Positions 56,494-64,000 of a DNA stretch of 64,000 nucleotides are shown here, piece by piece. Both the position numbers and the translations under genes were made by a program. This stretch comes from Glandiceps talaboti. Its lineage: Eukaryota > Hemichordata > Enteropneusta > Spengelidae. Location: assembly GCF_964340395.1 (NCBI RefSeq), contig NC_135549.1:16705842-16769841 (forward strand), given 5' to 3'. Numbering within the stretch: the first letter of the stretch is position 1; every line of letters starts with the position of its first letter. The notes under the pieces were generated by a model. It had not been told where the DNA came from and did no database searches. It saw nothing but the letters and a program-made list of their open reading frames with translations.

Positions 56494-59400
56494 ATGTATG
56501 TATGTATGTATCTACAGCATCGATTCTGATGAAACTTGCTAAACATCTTTAAAATGCAATCTTCAAATTTCCTCTAATTTGGTATATATATCAACCCTAA
56601 TAGTGTGCTTCTGTCCATTGAATGTTGTTGATATAGCTTTTACTTTTAATGAGTAAGTTAAATGATTTTCAGCAATTAAGGGACCGGTCAGTTTCTTCGG
56701 CCTGGGGGGGGGGGCGGTGGATTGGTAGGGGGGGGTCACCCTGTTTTTGAAATTGGCAGTAGGGGGGGTCATGCTGTTTTGAAAATTGTGGATAGGGGGG
56801 GTCATTGTGTTTTAGATTGTGATGGAAGAAAAAAAATCCATTCTACAATGGCATATAGCCTTGTCTGAAATGTGGTACATGTCAATATTTGTTCTTGTCC
56901 CTGTTTCTTACATGAATTCTTTAACATTACTTATTAGTTCAAACCTAACTATACATATTCATATACATGTACCGGTATTACCTTCCTACCACACTAGTTA
57001 CAGAACATGTCATGTAAATGCTTGGCTGCTTCACAATCAATGCTTCGCTTATATTGCAGTTTGGGGCAAAAGTGAACTTGAAGATTTCGCAATGGTAATT
57101 TTCATAGATAGTTTATAAATGAAGTTAATCTAAATTGTTCTACTCGTCATGCTATTGACACTACAAATCACCACATCTCATCAGATTCCAGTTACTATTA
57201 TACACTAGGTATGACCACCTAAAGTTCTCTAACATACCGGTGACTTTATTATACATGCAATATTAATGCCCCTATATACTAATGTTACGTGTGATATGAG
57301 AAACTCATTTAAAAACGTTTTACGTTAGCTTTTCGAAGCTTGGAAATATTACCTCAAAGGTTATGAATAACCTAAACATTGCCTTAGTATCTCAAGCAAA
57401 AAACTCCAGATCTGCCAGGGGGAAAACCCCAAGGACTCCCTCACCCCCAGAGGTCACTCATACATTCAACCAACAATCAGATGCACCAACAACCTTTTTA
57501 CTGTCATAATGGTATTAAACTTTTCTTAAATATTTTCACCCTATTCAAATTTGATATGATATTGTCTTTTCAAGATCTGAAACGTTTGCCAAGATAGTCT
57601 AAAATTGCCTTAAACTCCAAATCTCCCCTACCAATGATACTACCATTATAGATGTGCTGACCTTTACTACATGTATATAATGATGCCATTTAAACTTTTT
57701 AAGAACATATTTCAACCCTTAGTGTAAGTTATATAGAATAGTTTCTGATACTTGCTGTCTTGTAAAGCATGGATTAAGTTATTGCTTGAAAGCTTAAAGG
57801 GTCTGAATAGCCTAAATATTGGCTTTAAGAGTAAAAATCCTCCAGGGTTTCTAGAGGGAGACCCCCCTCAGACCCCCCACATGAGGTGGACATATCCCAG
57901 TCGCAAGCTCTTCCCCTATTACTGTCAAGATGCTATCAAAGTATATTTCAAAAGTATTTCAACCCTATGTAGTTGCTTTTAACATGTTGGTGTTGTCTTG
58001 TAAGGCTTGGAAATTATTGTCTGAAAGGGTCTGAATAGTCTCAAAATTGACTTTTCAGAGTTAAAAACCTCCAGGGTTTCTAGGGGGAGACCCCCTAGGA
58101 CCCCCCCCCCACATGAGGTGTACACATCCTAGTCTCAAGATCTCCCCCCTACCTCTTACTGTCAAGATCCTATCAAACTATTTATTTCAAAAATATTTCA
58201 ACCTTATGTAGTTGCATTTTACATGTTGGTGCTGTCTTGTAAAACTTGGAAATTATTTTCTGAAAATGTCTGAATAGTCTCAAAATTGACTTTTCAGAGT
58301 TAAAAACCTCCTGGGCTTCTAGGGGGAGACCCCCTAGGACGCCCATAAGAGATGTACATATTCCCTTCTCAAGCTTTCCTACCTTTCACTGCCAAGATGA
58401 TATTAAACTCCTTTTCGAATATATTTACCCTATGTAGTCAATAATTATAAATATGATAACGCTAACCCGGGATCTTATAAAGTAGATGCAAGACAGTCAA
58501 GCAGTCCACACTGAGTCACGATAAAAAAATACCTGTCATGCGAATATTATATATGGGGGGGGGGGGGTCATCATGTTTTAGAATTAAGTGATAGGGGGGG
58601 TCAGCCTGTTTTTAGTTTTACAGATAGGGGGGGTCAGTGACTTTTTGTCGGCCCGATTTAAGAATCCACCGCCCCCCCCCCCCAGGCTGGAGAAACTGAC
58701 CGGTCCCTAAGCTATATCTTGAGAATGCACAGTTCAATTCCATATAATTTGGCAAATACATCAATCATAACAAAGCACAGCACGCTAAAGCCAGTTGGAA
58801 TAGGTTTTGAGTTTTAATGAGTAATTTGCATAATTAACGATTTTCGTTAATTAGTTTCAAATTTCATATAATTTGGTGCATATACCAACCATAACAATGC
58901 ACAAACGTTTGTTGAAATAGTCTTTAGTTTTAATGAGTAATTTGAATAATTAATTATCTTCAGTAATAAAGCCATATCTTTGGAATGCACGCTTCAAATT
59001 CCATATAATTTGTCACTTTCATCAAATATAACAAAACACACATATCCTCTAAAGCCTGTTGATACAGTTTTCAATTTTAATGATTAATTTACATAATTAT
59101 TTTCTGTAATTAGGCTAATTCTCAAGACTGCGAACTTCAAGTTTCACTTAACTTGATACACCCATCAACCATAACAAATCATACGTGTGTGATGTAGTTG
59201 TTTTTGTAGTTTTAATTGTGATATGTAATTTGCATAAATAATCATTTTGATAAGTAATGAGGCAAACAGCTTTTGAATACAAGCTTTAAATTTCAGATAA
59301 TTTAGTACATGTATTTATGGTAAAGACGTGCATGTGTCATGTAAAGCTTGATGTTGTAACTTATAAGCTAATTAAAATTGCTAATTTGCATAATGAATTT

Positions 59401-62400
59401 TTAAAAATAATTAGACAACATGTTAGCTACGGAAGCTTCAAATATCATTTAGTTTTATATACTAATTTTCCAATTAAGTGGTGCATCATGTATAATAGCT
59501 ACAGTTTAGAATTTTGCATTCCAACAATGTGTGTAGGCCCAAAAATCTATGGTTTTACCCTTAATACGGGAGGCATTCAGTCTGGTTATGTTTCAGATGT
59601 TGACTGTGTTGTGAAATTCGTATCAAAGTATCTATGACGCGAACGAATAATTTTGATAGTGGTATTCTAGTTACAAACTTAGATTGTTATTTCCCATTTA
59701 TAACTTTTATATTTCTGCATAAACAATATTTGTATGTAGCGAAAGCATACACTACTAGGTCTTTTTTAGTTTGGTTTTGAACACTCTCACCAGCACACAA
59801 TATTTAAATTTTCTGGGGTCTTTTTATGAAATATTTTGTTACTTTAGTACCGTAGCCTGCGGGGGGGGGACAAGGGGGCAGCTGCCCCCCCCCCCCCCCT
59901 GAGATTTTGTACAAAAGCAAGAAAAAAACCCAACTTTTTGAATACATAGCGATGCTATTAAAATCAATATTTATGTTTAAAATAATAGTTCACTAAAGTG
60001 ACTGTGACTCCTCGCTAATATGTATCTTATATCGCTATTGTACGCTGGCTTAACTTTGAATAAAAATGTGTCCAGTTAAAAATTGTAACTTTTTGCAGCA
60101 GATTAAAAATTCTGTGTGCGGGAAAGTACAAACGAAGTGCGCACATGCAATGTGCATTTTCTGCGAGTAACAGTAGTCTTGAAAGTCTCCTTCATTTGAA
60201 GATAGCAAGTCGCAATTATAATGTCAGCGAGTGAAACTCAAAAAAAGACGGAAAAAGTCGTTCAACGTGAGTTCGCCTGCTATGCTGCATGCAGTGACTC
60301 CGAAGATGCGCTCGGTCTCATTTACATCTTGTTCCTTATATTAAAACATTTCATACTGATAAAACGGCAGATATCCCTGAAAAACTATTAAACTAGGTAC
60401 GCAGTTTAAGATCCACTATTTGAAGACATTTCTTTCAATAATTGCGTTCGACGTTGTCTTTGGTTAAAATGTTGTTTGATATAATTATCTCATTGCACAC
60501 TGACACTAGCGTTATTCCGCAATTCATTTTGAAGCGACGATTTGCTATGGAAAGAATGGCTCTGAATTTGTAAATAGAGCTGTACCTTCGACATCAAAAT
60601 CTAAACTTCAATTTCCATTATAATGATAATGAGGAGGAGAATTCACCAAGTTCACCTTGGGTTCCGACATAAACGATGCCATAACAGTTTTGGGAGTTGG
60701 GTAAAGAAAATGATTATTTTGTTGTGCCACTTATTTGAGAAAGCACCAACCATTTTTTTACTTTGAATGTGACATCTTTTCGGCAACTACTTTGAAAGAT
60801 ACGACATTAGACCAGAAAAAATGAAAAAGCTGTTCAACCTACCCATATATTTTTTTCTGGTGATGGGCAATGTATCCTCATGCGGGCTCCGCATTTTTTT
60901 TCAAAATTAAGGATATTTCTTTATATTTTCTGAATAGTACATGTAACAATATACATTTGAGTCTATTCCAAATAATATAATATCTTATACAGTGGTTTAC
61001 TTGGCTCTGATGTTGCATACAAGCATGAATTGAGATTAAATATTCAATGTGCACTAAAAAGAATTGAACAAAAGTTTACGACCATTTGGCCATCGAAAGT
61101 CTGAAAATCTTGAAATGTTTTGCTCTTTATTCGGGATGTTTTGGAACCACATTAAACTTCATGAGAAGTCATTTACCATGTGCACATCCGCAAACATCTT
61201 TCAGCTTTGCCACAACAAAATACACTTCCAGATAATATGTAATGCATTGCATAATTGTTTCAATTCTGGTATTTTATTATGTCATAATATGTAATGCATA
61301 GCATAATTGTTTCAATTCTGGTATTTTATTATGTCAATGGTTTGATATTTTATGCCTCTAAATGGCCTCCTACACTGTCTTATTTTCAATTTTTTCACCT
61401 TTGGAGTTGTCTCCTTCCACTGCATCATTGTACCATATGATTTTATATCTCCACTGTAGTGTAGGTGACAGAAGGGGTGGCTAAAATAATGCTTGAGTTT
61501 CAATTGAGAGGGTGAGAGGAACAACACCATTTGTTTAACCGTAAATTGTGTACATTTCCTAACTGCAGCTATGCAGACAAATTGCATGAGATAGTATCAA
61601 GATGACTGAAAAACTTCTGTCTAAACTTGACCTGAAATATTTTGCTATCATTATATATGGTTTGTTTTATCCTTGTCAAGCATTGTGAAAAAATGAAATC
61701 GACCTACTTCAAATGTGATGGGTTAGGTTACCCGTTGACAAGCATTTTTTATTTTTTCTGATCTTACATATGATATTTAATTGCTTATGCTAAAATAGAT
61801 ATTATGTAAATTGCATGCTAATTTATGTAAATTAGCACTTTTCTAAATTTTAGATGCATGATTGCACCAGGTCAGGCTACGGCCCTGTACTTCCATCATC
61901 AATCCCTCTGATAACATGACTTTGCTCCAATTCATGTCGTACAGTGTAATCAGCATTTGTTATTAATGTACATTTTAAAGATAAACAGGACTCAAAGGCA
62001 CACAAATTTACGTGTTTTTTTACATATACTCTTGAATTTAAAATGCAGATAAGAGTCCCATTGCTGCCGTGTTTTCCTCGACTGAATCTGTTACTACCGA
62101 GGCCGATAACGAACCGACGCTGCCACGAAGTACTAATGATGAACCAACCACAGAGAATAAGAGTCCCATTGCTGCCGTGTTTTCCTCGACTGAATCTGCT
62201 ACTACCGAGGCCGATAACGAACCGACGCTGCCACGAAGTACTAATGATGAACCAACCACAGAGAATAAGAGTCCCATTGCTGCCGTGTTTTCCTCGACTG
62301 AATCTGTTACTACCGAGGCCGATAACGAACCGACGCTGCCACGAAGTACTAATGATGAACCAACCACTGAGAGTTCAACACCAACAACACTGACCACTTC

Positions 62401-62519
62401 TGCTACGGAAGAACCGTGCGTTGATAGTGTGTGTCAAAATAATGGCTTGTGTTCCGGAACCCTGCATAGTTTTGTTTGTAACTGTACAGCCGGTTTCCAA
62501 GGTGAATACTGTGAAACAG
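55884..62519 (+). CDS. Predicted type II membrane protein with mucin-like repeats and EGF domain (5' part)
   Basis: Three exons are supported: 55884-55988, 56240-56354 and 62049-62519, all with GT-AG borders and matching phases. Residues 1-35 are a polar cytoplasmic head without signal peptide. Residues about 42-68 form a transmembrane helix (TTLVLGVLFGISVAAVIG, then TLVLFL) with lysines before it, predicting N-in/C-out. Exon 3 encodes three near-identical 36-residue units rich in Ser, Thr, Pro and Glu, then an EGF-like domain with six cysteines (spacing C-4-C-5-C-8-C-1-C-8-C) and NGGxC-like NNGLCSG. The protein continues after a phase-1 donor at 62520, but no later exon is recognisable before 64000. 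I do not recognise an orthologue; adhesion or receptor roles are only suggested by architecture. Confidence 0.8.
56430..56512. repeat. (TCTG)n / (TATG)n array
   Basis: Tetranucleotide repeat in intron 2 of the EGF gene, at the left edge of the ~140-bp tandem array. Confidence 0.97.
56513..56679. repeat. ~140-bp tandem array, left part
   Basis: One unit with CTTCAAATTTCCTCTAATTTGG, AACCCTAATAGTGTGC and TTTTAATGAGTAAGTTAAATG. Continues at 58711 beyond the inserted transposon. Confidence 0.75.
56680..58707. mobile_element. Harbinger-like non-autonomous DNA transposon (2.03 kb)
   Basis: Terminal inverted repeats begin GGGACCGGTCAGTTTCT and include GGCCTGGGGGGGG and CGGTGGATT; the right end ends AGAAACTGACCGGTCCC. 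It is flanked on both sides by TAA, a 3-bp duplication of the TWA type used by PIF/Harbinger elements. Subterminal GGGGGGGTCA blocks repeat at both ends in opposite orientation. The centre (57760-58440) has three diverged copies of a segment with TCCAGGGTTTCTAG and GGGAGACCCCC. No transposase frame is seen. Confidence 0.8.
58711..59425. repeat. ~140-bp tandem array, right part (about 5 units)
   Basis: Units share AGCTATATCTTGAGAATGCA, TTCAAATTCCATATAATTTG, CATAACAAAGCACA and TTTTAATGAGTAATTTGCATA. Divergence between units is substantial, so the array is old. A 106-codon frame at 59317-59637 starts inside it and has no recognisable product. Confidence 0.8.
59846..61889. mobile_element. Candidate hAT-like non-autonomous element (~2.04 kb)
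   Basis: The left end TACCGTAGCCTGCGGGGG is followed by a G-rich/C-rich fold (GGGGGCAGCTGCCCCCC). The right end GGTCAGGCTACGGCCCTG is its imperfect inverse. CAGGG-CGTAGCC-type ends are common in hAT elements. Flanks TACTTTAG and TACTTCCA could be a decayed 8-bp target duplication. The interior has no intact frame. It contains a 51-bp tandem duplication (61234-61335, ATAATATGTAATGCAT...). Confidence 0.55.
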
Positions 62520-62589
62520 GTGTGTACTATTTATTGTCTGTAATAATAAAATGCGTAAAATGCGTAGACAACAACTCTATACAACATGA

Positions 62590-62896
62590 AAGAGACAAAC
62601 ACAAACACAAACACAGACACAGACACAGACACAAACACAAACACAAACACAAACACAAACACAAACAAAACACAAACACAAACAAAACACAGACACCGAC
62701 ACAAACAAAATAGAAAACAAACAAAACACAAACGAAAACACAAACACAAACACAAACACAAACAAACAAACAAACAAACAAACAAACAAACAAACAAAAC
62801 ACAAACACAAACACATACAAACAAACAAACAAACAAACAAACAAACAAACACAAACACAAACACAAACACAAACACAAACACAAACACAAACACAA
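62590..62896. repeat. (ACAAAC)n / (ACAA)n array
   Basis: Simple repeat about 70 bp after the donor of the third EGF-gene exon. Long frames on both strands here are artefacts. Confidence 0.97.
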
Positions 62897-63535
62897 AGAG
62901 TAATTCAAAAGAACAGAACTTAGATAATAATAAACACTACAAAATATAAATCGCTATGTAATCCATTGATTGAAAGACATAGAATAGATGGAATACACAG
63001 TTATTTTGGCAGTTTGTCGTACTTAATTAATCTAGTATTATCTAAAATTGAACGAGCTTTTCTAAAAAATCTGTTGATTGTAAAAAGATTAAAAAAAGAA
63101 AACTCGTTTGTGGAACGCTATTAACTTTTGAACGTATAAAAACAAAGTGCATTTTTGTTCTTCAAAATTAAATTGTGAAACCAGCATATGAAGGAAAAGG
63201 AGGAGAGTTTACCGGCTGACGCGTCTTAAAGGTCATTAAAATTATAAAACCATATATTGCACTGTCATTTACTAGGTTGATATAAAATTTTAAGTTTAAA
63301 AGCATATGTTAAGAAATCCAGGTCTACGTGGCATTTATGTATCACTACGACACACTTTGGCAAAGAGGTAGAATTTCGTTATGACTACCATAGCCAGATG
63401 ATGAAAACCTGTTTGTCCTTTGTTATTTTGGCTTTGTATGTTCACTAAGTACTGACGTAAAAAGTTCTGCACGTATTAGACATAATGTCTGAAAAAACAC
63501 TGCTTTTCACTACAGGCTATATACATACAATATTT
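62897..63535. other. Intronic or 3' sequence, no feature recognised
   Basis: AT-rich unique sequence. I found no exon with EGF-type cysteines or acceptable splice borders. Confidence 0.5.
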
Positions 63536-63700
63536 ATATATAATCCCATGAAATCAATGTTAGTTTTACGTCATAATGCTCCGAGTATGATTCCGCGGAC
63601 TAATACAAATTCGAGCCGGTAGGCGAGAATTTGTAGTCCGCGGAATCATACGAGGAGCATTATGACGTAAAACTAACATTGATTTCATGGAATTATATAT
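63536..63700. mobile_element. 165-bp near-perfect palindrome (foldback element)
   Basis: Two 67-base arms, ATATATAATCCCATGAAATC ... GATTCCGCGGACTA and the reverse complement, flank a 31-base spacer that itself pairs (CAAATTCG with CGAGAATTTG). Only a few arm mismatches are visible. A CRE-like TTACGTCA occurs in each arm. Flanks are AT-rich. It may be a MITE; the sequence after it to 64000 shows nothing else recognisable. Confidence 0.9.
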
Positions 63701-64000
63701 TTATCACATAATTAAGTATTTCCCCGTATTTTTCTGAAATTTTAAATCGTATTTTACGAATACTGCATCATTTCATCGCACTATATTCTTCATCGCGTAT
63801 TTAAAAAATTCGCCCGTCGGCTATGCAAATTACATAATCGCGTGACCTGTCGCGAGGTCAAGCTTACCATTGTACGGTATCGATCATACTGTTGTGTGGT
63901 TTATCAACCAAAATTATCGGTTATAACCTTGCGATGTACATGTAATATCGAATTTAGTTTAAAACGTAAGTAGAATTGTCTGAATGCGACTTTTGTGCCG

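Noticed and set aside
59317-59637. 106-codon plus-strand ORF
   Set aside because: Begins within the ~140-bp tandem array in an intron; no domain or family resemblance.
62527-62908. Cys/Val/Phe- or Asn/Thr/Lys-rich ORFs
   Set aside because: Translation of the (ACAAAC)n array after the exon 3 donor of the EGF gene.

Overview
This is animal nuclear DNA: AT-rich, with long intron-bearing genes, GT-AG splice sites, degraded LINEs, tRNA-derived SINEs, many TIR/foldback elements and abundant micro- and minisatellites. The content suits an invertebrate, probably marine (for example a non-vertebrate deuterostome or a lophotrochozoan), but the sequence alone does not fix the phylum. No prokaryotic or organellar genes were seen.

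The main content is two complete, divergently transcribed paralogues of DCAF1 (VPRBP; mahjong in flies), the substrate receptor of CUL4-DDB1 ubiquitin ligases. Copy A runs on the minus strand from 26334 to 3787 (32 coding exons, 1303 codons before the stop). Copy B runs on the plus strand from 26809 to 49821 (31 coding exons, 1363 codons before the stop). I assembled both by eye from exon homology and splice sites; every phase agrees and both totals divide by three. Exon boundaries correspond almost one to one, so an intron-bearing ancestor was duplicated as an inverted head-to-head pair whose start codons lie 474 bp apart. Both proteins keep the armadillo-like half, the LisH segment and a WD40 domain with two WDxR boxes (the DDB1-contact motif). 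Both have very short acidic tails. Both interrupt the WD40 domain at the same codon boundary with a U12-type intron.

Region by region: 1-3786 is 3' flank with two minisatellites, one rich in nuclear-receptor-like half-sites. 3787-26334 is copy A, whose introns hold minisatellites grown out of exon ends and 5' splice sites, an exon relic and several foldback elements. 26335-26808 is the shared upstream region. 26809-49821 is copy B, with intronic MITEs, LINE 3' ends, a tRNA SINE and long simple repeats. 49822-55880 is intergenic: a hairpin element, a SINE, a 2-kb 30-bp minisatellite and LINE wreckage. 55884 onward is the 5' part of a third gene, a predicted type II membrane protein with three near-identical 36-residue Ser/Thr/Pro/Glu-rich repeats and one EGF-like domain. 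Its 5.7-kb second intron carries a Harbinger-like and a hAT-like non-autonomous transposon. 62520-64000 has a hexanucleotide-type repeat and a 165-bp near-perfect palindrome but no further exon I can support.
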